From contig JALWNT010000101.1 of NCBI GenBank assembly GCA_027080995.1, positions 1 to 64,000 on the forward strand: a stretch of DNA of 64,000 nucleotides, written 5' to 3'. Source of the DNA: Campylobacteraceae bacterium (lineage in GTDB: Bacteria; Campylobacterota; Campylobacteria; Campylobacterales; Sulfurovaceae). This document shows positions 8,633 through 16,695 of the stretch, piece after piece (position 1 is the stretch's first letter; the number at the start of each line of letters is the position of its first letter). Position numbers and translations under genes: made by a program. A model generated the notes under the pieces. It was given only the letters and a program-made list of their open reading frames with translations. It was not told the origin of the DNA and ran no database searches.

Positions 8633-8638
8633 AGTATA
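8633..8638 (-). promoter_or_regulatory. -10 box (TATACT) of yidD, leaderless geometry
   Basis: Leftward TATACT followed by TCGCTC and then ATG. The A of the start codon is the seventh base after the hexamer, the usual transcription start distance, and no purine-rich ribosome site exists. Confidence 0.5.
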
Positions 8639-8668
8639 GTCGATTTAGGTTAGCGGCGCCGGTTACAC

Positions 8669-8674
8669 TATAAT
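8669..8674 (+). promoter_or_regulatory. -10 box (TATAAT) of dnaG, leaderless geometry
   Basis: Perfect TATAAT followed by TGCCCC and the ATG at 8681. The A of ATG is seven bases after the hexamer, and no Shine-Dalgarno sequence is present. It lies back to back with the yidD promoter in a 54-bp divergent region. Confidence 0.55.
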
Positions 8675-8680
8675 TGCCCC

Positions 8681-10345
8681 ATGATTGATCCCGCCTCCAT
8701 CGAATCGCTCAAACAGTCCATCGATATCGTCGACGTCGTCGGCAACTACCTCGAGCTCAAAAAAGCCGGCGCCAACTACAAATGCACCTGCCCCTTTCAT
8801 GACGAGAAGACCCCCAGCTTCAACGTCAGCCCCGCCAAGCAGATCTACCACTGTTTCGGCTGCGGCGCGGGGGGTGACGCGATCAAATTCGTCATGGAGT
8901 ACGAAAAGCTCAGCTATCCCGAGGCGATCGAAAAGCTCGCGGCGATGTACAACTTCACGCTGCGCTACACCCGGGGATCGGGCGGGGACTACGGCGAAGC
9001 CAAGCGGGTGCTGGAGCTGATGCAGGAGTGGTACAGCGCCAACCTCGACCGCGAACCCCAGGCATTGGAGTACCTGAGAGCGCGCGGAGTGAGCCAGGCA
9101 TCCATCGAAGATTTCGGCATCGGCTACGTCCCGGACGGGGCGCAGGTGATGGGCTTTTTGCGTTCGCGGCACATTCCGCTGCCCAAAGCTCAGGAGGCGG
9201 GCATCGTCGCCGAGGGGGAGCGGGGAGAGTTCTACGCCCGGCTCAACCGCCGCGTCACCTTCCCCATCTACTCACCCGCGGGCGCACTCGTGGGCTTCGG
9301 AGGGCGCACACTGGGGGAGCACCCCGCCAAGTACATCAACTCCCCCCAGACCCGCCTCTTCAACAAATCCCGCCTCCTCTACGGCTATCATCGCGCCAAG
9401 GAGGAGATCTACCGCCGACGTGAAATCCTCGTCTGCGAAGGCTATCTCGACGTGATCATGCTCCATCAGGCGGGCTTTCGCACCGCGGTGGCAACGCTGG
9501 GGACGGCCCTGACTGCCGAGCACCTGCCGCTGCTGCACAAGGGCGAACCAGAGGTCATCCTCGCCTACGACGGTGATCACGCCGGGGTCGCCGCCGCGCT
9601 CAAAGCCTCCCGACTCCTAGCCGCCCACGGCTTCGACGGCCGGGTCGTCCTCTTCCCCGACGGGCAGGATCCCGCCGATATGGTTCATCGAGGCGATCTG
9701 GGGAGTCTGGAAGCGCTGCTGCGAGGCGGCACGCCGCTGATCGATTTTGTTCTGGAGAAGATCGCCTCCTCTTACGACCTCAGCGCTCCCCGGGAAAAGG
9801 AGCGGGCCTTCGCCGAAATGAAAAGCTTCCTCGCCTCCCTCTCCCCGATCGTCCGCGAAAGCGTCGTCCCCAAAGCGGCCAACTTGCTTCACGCCTCCTC
9901 CGCCCTCTTCACACAGGCGGCGGATCAACGTCCGGCACAGCGGCATTTGGCCGAGGAGCGGGAGGATCCCGCCTGGCAATCGATCCTGCGGACCCTGATC
10001 GAAAACGAACGGCTCATCGACGAAGTGCTCGATATCATCGCCCCGGAGATGGCCGGCGAATACCGTGAAGCCTTCGAAGCGCTGGCGGCGGGCCGGCGGG
10101 ACCACCCCCGACTCCAGGGCCTCGCCATCGACGAACGGATCCATCCCCTCGACGAGACGGCCTTTCGCCAGACCCTCCGTGCCCAGATCGAGCGCTACTA
10201 CCGAGGATACCTCCGCCGGCTGAGCCTCGATCCTTCCATCCCCTATCAAAAAAAGAGTTATTTGATACGCAAAATCAAAACGGATATACTTCCCCGACTG
10301 AAAAAAGGAGAATTGGTACCCTATGCGAGCGATCTCACTCTTTAG
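8681..10345 (+). CDS. dnaG: DNA primase
   Basis: 554-aa replicative primase making RNA primers for DnaB-coupled replication. The N-terminal CHC2 zinc finger has ligands C37, H40, C58 and C61. The TOPRIM domain (about 245-330) contains the catalytic Glu in CEGYLDV (~253) and the metal-binding YDGDHAG. The C-terminal ~150 residues match the helicase-interaction region in position. Length is typical of Campylobacterota. The start at 8681 directly follows the -10 box (see promoter entry). The last 23 nt overlap the next gene. Confidence 0.97.
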   Translation: MIDPASIESLKQSIDIVDVVGNYLELKKAGANYKCTCPFHDEKTPSFNVSPAKQIYHCFGCGAGGDAIKFVMEYEKLSYPEAIEKLAAMYNFTLRYTRGSGGDYGEAKRVLELMQEWYSANLDREPQALEYLRARGVSQASIEDFGIGYVPDGAQVMGFLRSRHIPLPKAQEAGIVAEGERGEFYARLNRRVTFPIYSPAGALVGFGGRTLGEHPAKYINSPQTRLFNKSRLLYGYHRAKEEIYRRREILVCEGYLDVIMLHQAGFRTAVATLGTALTAEHLPLLHKGEPEVILAYDGDHAGVAAALKASRLLAAHGFDGRVVLFPDGQDPADMVHRGDLGSLEALLRGGTPLIDFVLEKIASSYDLSAPREKERAFAEMKSFLASLSPIVRESVVPKAANLLHASSALFTQAADQRPAQRHLAEEREDPAWQSILRTLIENERLIDEVLDIIAPEMAGEYREAFEALAAGRRDHPRLQGLAIDERIHPLDETAFRQTLRAQIERYYRGYLRRLSLDPSIPYQKKSYLIRKIKTDILPRLKKGELVPYASDLTL

Positions 10346-11309
10346 CGGCGGGCTGGACAGCATGCTGGCGGTCAAACTGATGACCGATCAGGGCATCGAT
10401 GTGACGGCCCTGCATGTGCACATCGGCTTCGGCAGTACCGGCGATGTCAGCGAACAGCTCAGACGCCGGGCGGAGATGGCCGGAGCCGACTTTCGGATGG
10501 TAGATGTACGCGAAGACTACATCCAAAACATCCTCTTTGATCCGGTCTACGGCTACGGCAAAAACTTCAACCCCTGCATCGACTGCCACGGCTATATGTT
10601 CAAGATCGCCCGGGCGCTGATGGCCGAGGAGGGAGCTTCCTTCCTCGTTACCGGCGAAGTGGTGGGCCAGCGCCCCATGAGCCAGCGCCCCGACGCGCTG
10701 CGACAGGTGAGCAAACTGGCCGGCGACAACGAAGACCGCCTGATCCTGCGTCCGCTTTCGGCCAAACTCCTGGAGCCCACCAAACCCGAGATCGAAGGCT
10801 GGGTCGATCGGGAGAGACTCCTGGATATCAACGGCCGCAGCCGGGATCGCCAGCTGAAGATGGCGGCGGAGTACGGCTGGGAGGATTACGAGAGCCCCGG
10901 CGGGGGCTGCCTGCTGACCGATCCGGCCTTCAGCGCCAAACTGCGGGACTTCATCACCCACGAAGAGTTCGGCGTCGAGGACATCGATCTGCTCAAACAC
11001 GGCCGCCACTTCCGCCTCCCCGACGGCGCCAAACTGGTGGTCGGCCGCCACAAGGAGGACAACGAAGCCCTCCTCAAAGTGGTCAACCCCGACTATATCC
11101 CCATCCGCCTGCCGGTGACGGGCCCCTACTCCCTGCTCTACCGCGGCGCCTCCGAAGCCGACCGGCGCCTCGCCGCCCGCATCGCCCTGACTTACGGCAA
11201 GAGCCGTCCCGGGGAACTCCACCGGGTCAAAGTGGGAGATAGAGAATACGAGGTGGAACCCTTCGGGAGCAAAGCGGAGGCCCAACGCTATTTCGTCCTC
11301 AAGCCCTGA
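10323..11309 (+). CDS. PP-loop ATPase, ThiI/tRNA thiolation-like
   Basis: 328 aa with an N-terminal PP-loop SGGLDS (residues 8-13) that adenylates its substrate, a CIDC pair (C85, C88) and a later GGGC motif (~195), an arrangement seen in tRNA sulfur-transfer enzymes. Homologues in this phylum are often labelled tRNA (5-methylaminomethyl-2-thiouridylate)-methyltransferase, but it is not a canonical MnmA. The substrate tRNA and position are unknown. It overlaps dnaG by 23 nt and is probably co-transcribed. Confidence 0.75.
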   Translation: MRAISLFSGGLDSMLAVKLMTDQGIDVTALHVHIGFGSTGDVSEQLRRRAEMAGADFRMVDVREDYIQNILFDPVYGYGKNFNPCIDCHGYMFKIARALMAEEGASFLVTGEVVGQRPMSQRPDALRQVSKLAGDNEDRLILRPLSAKLLEPTKPEIEGWVDRERLLDINGRSRDRQLKMAAEYGWEDYESPGGGCLLTDPAFSAKLRDFITHEEFGVEDIDLLKHGRHFRLPDGAKLVVGRHKEDNEALLKVVNPDYIPIRLPVTGPYSLLYRGASEADRRLAARIALTYGKSRPGELHRVKVGDREYEVEPFGSKAEAQRYFVLKP

Positions 11310-11343
11310 GGGAGATTTCAAGTTTTTTTAAAGTTCCCTCGGC

Positions 11344-11349
11344 TATAAT
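11344..11349 (+). promoter_or_regulatory. -10 box (TATAAT) of tRNA-Ala
   Basis: Perfect TATAAT 17 bp upstream of the mature tRNA 5' end, placing the transcription start about 10 nt before the tRNA. Confidence 0.6.
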
Positions 11350-11366
11350 GCCGTCACTTCTTTCCC

Positions 11367-11442
11367 GGGCCCTTAGCTCAGCTGGGAGAGCGCCACGCTG
11401 GCAGCGTGGAGGTCACCGGTTCGATCCCGGTAGGGTCCACCA
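11367..11442 (+). tRNA. tRNA-Ala (GGC)
   Basis: 76-nt cloverleaf with encoded CCA. The acceptor stem GGGCCCT pairs with AGGGTCC and includes the G3-U70 wobble that defines alanine identity. The anticodon stem CCACG/CGTGG encloses CTGGCAG, giving anticodon GGC. The T arm has the standard GGTTCGATCCC. Confidence 0.98.
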
Positions 11443-11601
11443 TATTCTCCTTTTTTCTTTTCATTACAATTCAAAATGATGGATATTTTAGTCAATTTAC
11501 CGTATATTTTCATCCACTGCCATTTTGTATAATCCAAAATTAGAGGGCAACTTTTGGTTATTCTGTACCGTAAGGTAAATTGAGAGATCTGGAAAACTTT
11601 C

Positions 11602-11679
11602 GTCATTCCGGGCTCGACCCGGAATCCAGGGCTTCTAATACCCATTAGACCGTGGATCCTGAATCAAGTTCAGGATGAC
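11602..11679. repeat. 78-bp double-hairpin repeat, copy 1
   Basis: Begins GTCATTCC and ends GGATGAC. It contains two adjacent stem-loops, CCGGGCTCGACCCGG and a second built on CCTGAA...TTCAGG. A second copy of equal length is at 13311-13388 in the same orientation. Similar GTCATTCC...GGATGAC repeats occur in many bacterial genomes. The rest of the 11443-11710 spacer shows nothing recognisable. Confidence 0.75.
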
Positions 11680-11710
11680 AAACAAGAATTGTTTGGGTTT
11701 TTCAGAGCAC

Positions 11711-12010
11711 TCAATTGAGAGAAACCGGTTTCCATCCATGCCAATTCCAGGGCATCTTGCCTTCAATGTATCTCAGTTTTCCCAACGGAGTGACTATCTC
11801 CCTCTTTCCACCGATCGGACAAACTTCTGATCCATTGTGATAAAGATGGGCAATACGCCCCTCACTCCGTGTTCCTTTCGCCGTCACCCAGACCTCCAGG
11901 ACCCATCCCTCTTTTTCGATGATACGATCGGGCATTTGACTCACCGGCGGGGGCGGACAGGCGAAAATCGGTATACTGAACGCGAACAAAACCATCAATC
12001 TTCTCTTCAT
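11711..12010 (-). CDS. Small putative lipoprotein, unknown function
   Basis: 99 aa from the ATG at 12010, which has GGAGG upstream; the frame extends 16 codons further without support. The N-terminus MKRRLMVLFAFSIPIFAC has a basic start, a hydrophobic core and a lipobox-like IFAC, followed by a proline run. The mature part is short and polar with no known motif. It lies downstream of the permease gene on the same strand and could be the last gene of that cluster. Confidence 0.55.
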   Translation of the reverse strand: MKRRLMVLFAFSIPIFACPPPPVSQMPDRIIEKEGWVLEVWVTAKGTRSEGRIAHLYHNGSEVCPIGGKREIVTPLGKLRYIEGKMPWNWHGWKPVSLN

Positions 12011-12078
12011 CTGTACCCTCCTCCCAAAAATTATTACCGCATCAATTATATACCTCAATCATTGATGGGGTAATATCG

Positions 12079-13041
12079 TTAAGTCAAAATGGCGTTGAAG
12101 ATAAACCCGATGATCATGATCCCCAAAGCCACGGTGCCGAAAAAGATGGCGATAAGTTTGGTCGAGAGGATCTTTTTGAGGATCATCGCCTCGGGCAGGC
12201 TCAGGGCCGTGATGGCCATCATGAAGCTCAGTGCCGTGCCCATCAGCATCCCTTTTTGGGTCAGCACTTCGATCAGGGGCATGACCCCCGCGGCGTTGGA
12301 GTACATCGGCACGCCCAGAATCGTCGCCAGGGGCACGGCGTACCAGGCATTCCCTCCGGCGTATCGGACGATGAGATCGCTGGGGACGTAGCCGTGGATG
12401 AAGGCGCCGATCCCGACCCCGGCCAGGACGTAGAGCCCTACCTTTATGAGGAGATCGAGGGTGTAGCCCCAGGCCTCTTTGAGCCGCTCATTGACGGGGA
12501 TTTTCACCTCTTCGATGTGGGGCGGTTTGACCGGCGGCGGCTTGATGAGGAGCTCATCCTCCAAGCCGAGCCTGTCGATGATCATCCCGGCAACGATCGC
12601 CACCAGCAGCCCGAAGCCGATATAGAGCGCCGTGATCTTCCAGCCGAAGAGCCCAAAAAGCATCGCGATGGCGATCTCGTTGTTCATCGGGGCGGAGATG
12701 AGGTAGCTAAACGTCACCCCCAGAGGGATCCGCGCCTGGATGAAGCCCAGAAAGAGGGGGATCGCCGAACAGCTGCAAAAGGGGGTGATGATCCCAAAAA
12801 GCGCCGCGGCCACATACCCCACCAACGGCGGTTTGCCCTCCAGCCAGTCACGGACCTTTTCGGTGGGAAAATAGCTGCGGATGAAGGTAATGAGGAAGAT
12901 GATCACCGCCAGGAGCGTCAGGATCTTGACCGTATCGTAGAGGAAAAAATCCAGCGCCGACCCCGCGGCGCTCTGGGGGCTCAGCCCCAGAATGCCAAAG
13001 ACGAAACGGCTGACGATATGATGCCACCAGTCAAACATCAT
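12079..13041 (-). CDS. Permease, PF03773 (DUF318/ArsP-like) family
   Basis: 320-aa integral membrane protein with about eight hydrophobic segments. The family signature TPFCSCSAIPLF is near residue 86 and its structural counterpart GVPMYSNAAGVMP is in the second half, reflecting the internal duplication of this family. It starts next to the stop of the thioredoxin gene, so they are coupled. Members associated with ArsR and a small thioredoxin have been linked to export of organoarsenicals or other metal species; the substrate here is not known. Confidence 0.87.
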   Translation of the reverse strand: MMFDWWHHIVSRFVFGILGLSPQSAAGSALDFFLYDTVKILTLLAVIIFLITFIRSYFPTEKVRDWLEGKPPLVGYVAAALFGIITPFCSCSAIPLFLGFIQARIPLGVTFSYLISAPMNNEIAIAMLFGLFGWKITALYIGFGLLVAIVAGMIIDRLGLEDELLIKPPPVKPPHIEEVKIPVNERLKEAWGYTLDLLIKVGLYVLAGVGIGAFIHGYVPSDLIVRYAGGNAWYAVPLATILGVPMYSNAAGVMPLIEVLTQKGMLMGTALSFMMAITALSLPEAMILKKILSTKLIAIFFGTVALGIMIIGFIFNAILT

Positions 13042-13272
13042 CTATCCGATCAATTCGGCGATTTCGTCGGGGGTCAGGAGTTTGCCGACGCTGACCACCT
13101 TGCCGTCGATCACCAGCCCGGGGGTGCTCATCACCCCGTACTCCATAATCTTCTGGAGGTCTTCGACCTTCACCACTTCGGCGAACTTGCCGGTCTTGGC
13201 CAGGGCGGCGAGGACGTTTTTTTCCAGCTGTTTGCACTTGGGGCATCCTGTTCCGAGGATTTCGATTTTCAT
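13042..13272 (-). CDS. Small thioredoxin-fold redox protein (MTH895/TM0996 type)
   Basis: 76-aa minimal thioredoxin with the redox motif CPKC (residues 10-13) and the cis-Pro region STPGLVIDG. AGGAG precedes the start. It is immediately followed by the permease gene. Such proteins are regularly encoded between ArsR-type regulators and PF03773 permeases, suggesting a reductase or ligand-delivery step before export (family context, not shown here). Confidence 0.88.
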   Translation of the reverse strand: MKIEILGTGCPKCKQLEKNVLAALAKTGKFAEVVKVEDLQKIMEYGVMSTPGLVIDGKVVSVGKLLTPDEIAELIG

Positions 13273-13310
13273 TGGTATTCTCCTTTTATATTTTATGATG
13301 TGGGCAACTC

Positions 13311-13388
13311 GTCACCCCGAACTTGATCCGGGGTCCAGGGTATCGAATGGCTACAGGCACCTGGATCCTGAATCGAGTTCAGGATGAC
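13311..13388. repeat. 78-bp double-hairpin repeat, copy 2
   Basis: Same length, orientation and two-hairpin plan as 11602-11679. The right half (CTGGATCCTGAAT, GTTCAGGATGAC) is almost identical; the left half has diverged with the hairpin kept. It interrupts the cluster between arsR and the thioredoxin gene. Confidence 0.75.
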
Positions 13389-13409
13389 GGGGACTGCTTC
13401 TCATTGATT

Positions 13410-13751
13410 TTATTGAATCGGGCAGCTCTCCGAGAGCCGTTTCAATGGCGGCAGCTCGATCGGCAGAGCACGGATCTCTTCGATGGCCGAGCTGCGAAAG
13501 CGGTCCAGCGGGCTGCGGATGGCGTAGTAGGCCCAGCGCCCCTGACGCTGTACCCTCAGGAAGCCCGCCTCTTTGAGGATCTTCAGATGCCGCGAAAGCC
13601 GGGACTGGATCATCCCGAAGGACTCCTGCAGATCGCAGACGCACAAGGGGCCATGCCGGTCGAGAAATTTGAGCAGCCGCACCCTCGTCGCATCGTAGAG
13701 GGCACCGGTGGTGCCCAGGAAATCCTCCAGCGCCGCTTCGTGCTCGCTCAT
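13410..13751 (-). CDS. ArsR/SmtB-family transcriptional regulator
   Basis: 113-aa winged-helix repressor. The segment GPLCVCDLQESF (about residues 34-45) has the vicinal-cysteine CVCD motif of metalloid-sensing ArsR proteins, followed by the recognition helix QSRLSRHLKILKEAG. It starts 4 bp after the stop of the MBL-fold gene, which places it second in the leftward operon. A perfect ATCAA-N6-TTGAT-type dyad upstream of that operon is a likely target. The effector is probably thiophilic (As, Sb or similar), by family. Confidence 0.9.
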   Translation of the reverse strand: MSEHEAALEDFLGTTGALYDATRVRLLKFLDRHGPLCVCDLQESFGMIQSRLSRHLKILKEAGFLRVQRQGRWAYYAIRSPLDRFRSSAIEEIRALPIELPPLKRLSESCPIQ

Positions 13752-13755
13752 AGCC

Positions 13756-14679
13756 TCACTCCCAGTCCAGCTGCTCGTAGTAGTCGTTGGCGTTGTGACG
13801 TCCCAGTTGCTCGGCGTGTTTGAGATGCTTGAATTTGCTCAGATCCACGTGTTTCATCAGTTCGCTCATATCCACATCGTTGTCGTAGGCGGCCTTGACC
13901 TGTTTTTGGAGGCTCTGCAGATACTCCAGCGTCGTTTTGTAGGCGTCGGGGCCCATCGTGCCGCCGTGACCTCCGAGGACGATTTTGGGTTTCATCGCGG
14001 CGATCTTGTGCAGCGCTTCGATCCACCCTTTCATATTGCTGTTTTTGGTGTAGTTGAGCGCCCGGTCGTTGAAGACGATGTTCCCGGCGAAGAGAAACTT
14101 CACATCCGGCACCCAGACGACGATGTCGGAGTGCTCTTCGCTCACCGGCGAAAGCTTGAGCAGCTCCACGGAGCGTTTGCTTCCTTTGATGACATATTTT
14201 TTGTCGAAGAGAGTGTCGGGAGTGACCAGTTTGGTGCCGGCGAACTCCTCTTTGCTCAGCAGATGAGGCATACGCTTGAACTTGCCGGGATTCTTTTTGA
14301 TGTCTTCTACGATGTTTTTGTGGGCGATGACGGGGATATGCCTGGCGGCGTAGTAGCTGGCGCCGTAGAGCCGGTCGTCGTGGTAGTTGGTCACCACGAC
14401 CGCTTTGACGGGTTTGCCGGTCTGCTTCGTCGCCAGCTCGGCGAACTCTTTGGCAAACCCATAGGTCGGTCCCGGATCGACGATTACGAGGCTTTTGCCC
14501 AGATCGATCCAGCAGCTGTTGTTGACGTTGCCTTTGTTGGCTTTGGTCGGCGGATTGAGATCTCCGATGGAGCAAGTGATGCCATCGGCCACTTTGACCG
14601 GCTTGAGATCATAGAGGGGGTTGCCCCAGAGGCTCGCTCCGGCCAAAAAGGTGACGAGTACGACAAAAAATTTTCTCAT
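13756..14679 (-). CDS. Exported MBL-fold protein with altered metal ligands
   Basis: 307 aa from the ATG at 14679 (AAGGA upstream), with a signal peptide MRKFFVVLVTFLAGASLWG. The fold matches periplasmic metallo-beta-lactamase-like hydrolases of the SoxH/quinoprotein-relay group: WIDLGKSLVIVDPGP, FAGNIVF and GGHGG are in register. The catalytic HxHxDH loop reads N-Y-H-D-D-R, and the usual FAGD is FAGN, so three canonical ligands are changed (His to Asn, His to Arg, Asp to Asn). It may have lost hydrolase activity or bind metal differently. First gene of the ArsR cluster. Confidence 0.85.
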   Translation of the reverse strand: MRKFFVVLVTFLAGASLWGNPLYDLKPVKVADGITCSIGDLNPPTKANKGNVNNSCWIDLGKSLVIVDPGPTYGFAKEFAELATKQTGKPVKAVVVTNYHDDRLYGASYYAARHIPVIAHKNIVEDIKKNPGKFKRMPHLLSKEEFAGTKLVTPDTLFDKKYVIKGSKRSVELLKLSPVSEEHSDIVVWVPDVKFLFAGNIVFNDRALNYTKNSNMKGWIEALHKIAAMKPKIVLGGHGGTMGPDAYKTTLEYLQSLQKQVKAAYDNDVDMSELMKHVDLSKFKHLKHAEQLGRHNANDYYEQLDWE

Positions 14680-14710
14680 TCTGATCCTTTCAGATATACT
14701 TTGAAAGCGC

Positions 14711-14716
14711 ATTATA
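14711..14716 (-). promoter_or_regulatory. -10 box (TATAAT) of the MBL-arsR cluster
   Basis: Leftward TATAAT 31 bp upstream of the MBL-fold start. It overlaps one arm of the 14713-14734 dyad, so a bound repressor would block it. Confidence 0.5.
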
Positions 14717-14734
14717 TCAAAATATATTGATATA
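14713..14734. promoter_or_regulatory. Candidate ArsR operator
   Basis: Perfect 8-bp inverted repeat TATATCAA / TTGATATA with a 6-nt spacer. The core ATCAA-N6-TTGAT is the arrangement bound by many ArsR/SmtB repressors. It overlaps the -10 box of the operon that contains arsR, which fits autoregulation. The match is visible in sequence; binding is inferred. Confidence 0.6.
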
Positions 14735-14934
14735 TTATACATTTATGGTTTTCAGGATGATATCTCATCAATACATGACTTACATGACTTCCAATTTCAT
14801 GTTCATGTTGCGTACATACTGAAACACTATGCTTTGTAATGTAAGCTGTTTGCATGGGAGTGTGAGCAGTAGCCGCTAAACACTAACTGTGACAAGCAGT
14901 CCAGTTTGAAATAAAAAGCCAAGGAGGGACATTA

Positions 14935-16218
14935 ATGAAAAAAAGCTTAATAACAATGGGCATTATAGGAGGACTTGCGTTCTCCGGAGTATCGGTAAGT
15001 GCAGCAGATCTGACGGAAGATCCGTCAGTATCCTCGACAAGCGAACAGTCCCAGCTTCAGCTGACAAAAGCTCGGATCAAGAGACTGTTTGCCGGTAAAA
15101 CGCTTTATTACATTGACTGGCATCTGAAGGATCATCCGATCATCGGTGTCGCGGATTTTGATGATGCGATGGAGTCGATGGATTATCGTCAGATTATCGG
15201 AGGGACGAGGCGCGGAAGTGTGGATCTGATCTTGTGGCAAAAGGGATTCACTGTTTTGTGGCCCAAAAAACGCTTCGTCAAAATTACTAAGATCCGAAAA
15301 AGCTTCATCGAAACCGGTACGAAAAAACTCTTTCGTTTCTATCCGAACAAAAAAACGGCCCAAGCCTATCTGACACGTCAAGGGTACGACGTTGTACCTC
15401 CGAAGATCGAAATTCTTGGAGACAATCCGATGAGAGTCGAACAATATCAACGTTTTGTCGATCCGGGTGCAACCGCCGTCGATGCGGTGGACGGTAGCGT
15501 GGAGGTAACGAGCAGAGGAAGAGTCAACACTGCCAAGATAGGAACTTATTTCATCAGATACTTGGCGCAAGACAGTGCAGGCAACCGTGCAGTAAAACGT
15601 CGCACAGTGAACGTCGTCTCCGAAGAGGGGTTGAGTGATGAGCAAAAATACGCTCTCGCCTATATGTGGAACGAAGAGAAATTGGCCAAAGATATCTATC
15701 TGGCCCTCAACGAACTGACCCCTCACCGAACCCTGGAGAATATCGCAACCCGTTCGGAAGTGCGGCATGAGGCGGCGGTAGAAGATCTGGTACAAAAATA
15801 CGACATCAACATCACCAACCTCGAAAACTATGAAATCCGCTACTCTGAGGAGGAGCTAAGAGCTCTGGCGCCCGGACAATACGCCGTGCCTGAAATCCAG
15901 GAACTCTACGACGCCCTCTATGCCAAAGGAAGTCAATCCCTCCAGGATGCTCTGGAGGTCGGATGCATGGTCGAAGTGACGGATGTAGACGACTTGGACA
16001 AATACATCGAAATCGCCGCGGGGAGAGAGGACCTCATCGAAACTTTTGACTTTCTGCGCAGTGGCAGTTACAACCATTACTGGGCCTTCGATCGTGCCCT
16101 CAAAAATATGGGCATAAGCGACGGGTGCTGTTCTCTCGGAGATGAGTACTGCAAAACGGAGGACGAATATCCGAAAAGCGGCGGTGGAGGCAAAGGCGGA
16201 GGAGGGAAAAAGCGCTGA
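14935..16218 (+). CDS. Exported Ig-like/DUF2202 two-domain protein
   Basis: 427 aa with a signal peptide cleaved near SVSAAD. Residues ~155-232 form an Ig-like HYR/DUF5011 domain (PPKIEILGDNPMRVEQ, DPGATAVDAVDG, YLAQDSAGNRA). Residues ~238-400 are a DUF2202 ferritin-like helical domain (YMWNEEKLAKDIYLAL, SEVRHEAAV) whose Glu and His could bind metal. Residues 50-150 match nothing I recognise. The tail is rich in Gly and Lys and contains a cluster of Cys. AAGGAGG precedes the start. DUF2202 proteins are of unknown function. Confidence 0.8.
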   Translation: MKKSLITMGIIGGLAFSGVSVSAADLTEDPSVSSTSEQSQLQLTKARIKRLFAGKTLYYIDWHLKDHPIIGVADFDDAMESMDYRQIIGGTRRGSVDLILWQKGFTVLWPKKRFVKITKIRKSFIETGTKKLFRFYPNKKTAQAYLTRQGYDVVPPKIEILGDNPMRVEQYQRFVDPGATAVDAVDGSVEVTSRGRVNTAKIGTYFIRYLAQDSAGNRAVKRRTVNVVSEEGLSDEQKYALAYMWNEEKLAKDIYLALNELTPHRTLENIATRSEVRHEAAVEDLVQKYDINITNLENYEIRYSEEELRALAPGQYAVPEIQELYDALYAKGSQSLQDALEVGCMVEVTDVDDLDKYIEIAAGREDLIETFDFLRSGSYNHYWAFDRALKNMGISDGCCSLGDEYCKTEDEYPKSGGGGKGGGGKKR

Positions 16219-16299
16219 GCAGAACGCTAAGCCCTCTCTCGGTAAGTAGTGAAACAGTCAACTTGCCGTTTTATTAAATTGAAAATTAAAGGGAAATTA

Positions 16300-16695
16300 A
16301 TGAAAAAAGTACTTGCAATAACCTTGCTCCTAAGTGGGGCGCTCTTCGCTCAGAGTGCCCAAGAGATCATGCAACAAAACGGCTGCTTCAACTGCCACGC
16401 CGTAGCCAGCAAAAAAGCCGCTCCCGCCTTCGCGGGGATCGGAATGCGCAACAAACGTTTCGAGGGCCCCAACGCCAAAACGGTCATCATGAACGCCATC
16501 AAAAACGGATCCAAAGGAAAATATCCGATGTTCTCAAACAGTGCCATGCCCGCTTTTGGCAATCTTTCGGAGAAAGAGCTCTCCACCCTCGCCGACTACA
16601 TCCTGGCTCAATCCTCCAAAGCCCACGGCGGTAAAGGGTGCGGCATGGGACGCGGTATGGGCCAAGGCCGAGGAATGGGAAGAGGAATGCAATGA
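16300..16695 (+). CDS. Mono-haem cytochrome c with Gly/Met-rich tail
   Basis: 131 aa from the ATG at 16300. Signal peptide MKKVLAITLLLSGALFA, haem motif CFNCH, and Met ligand in SAMPAFG, as in class I c8/c552-type cytochromes that carry periplasmic electrons. After the haem domain (~100 residues) a tail of repeated GMG/GRG units ends the protein, which is unusual for the family and could bind metal. Its stop overlaps the next start by 4 nt, indicating coupled translation. Confidence 0.85.
   Translation: MKKVLAITLLLSGALFAQSAQEIMQQNGCFNCHAVASKKAAPAFAGIGMRNKRFEGPNAKTVIMNAIKNGSKGKYPMFSNSAMPAFGNLSEKELSTLADYILAQSSKAHGGKGCGMGRGMGQGRGMGRGMQ

Noticed and set aside
11373-11645. 90-aa minus-strand frame across the tRNA-Ala, ending in a GPYRDRTGDL-type peptide
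   Set aside because: It is the antisense of the tRNA gene plus the 78-bp repeat; this peptide is a well-known artefact of tRNA complements.
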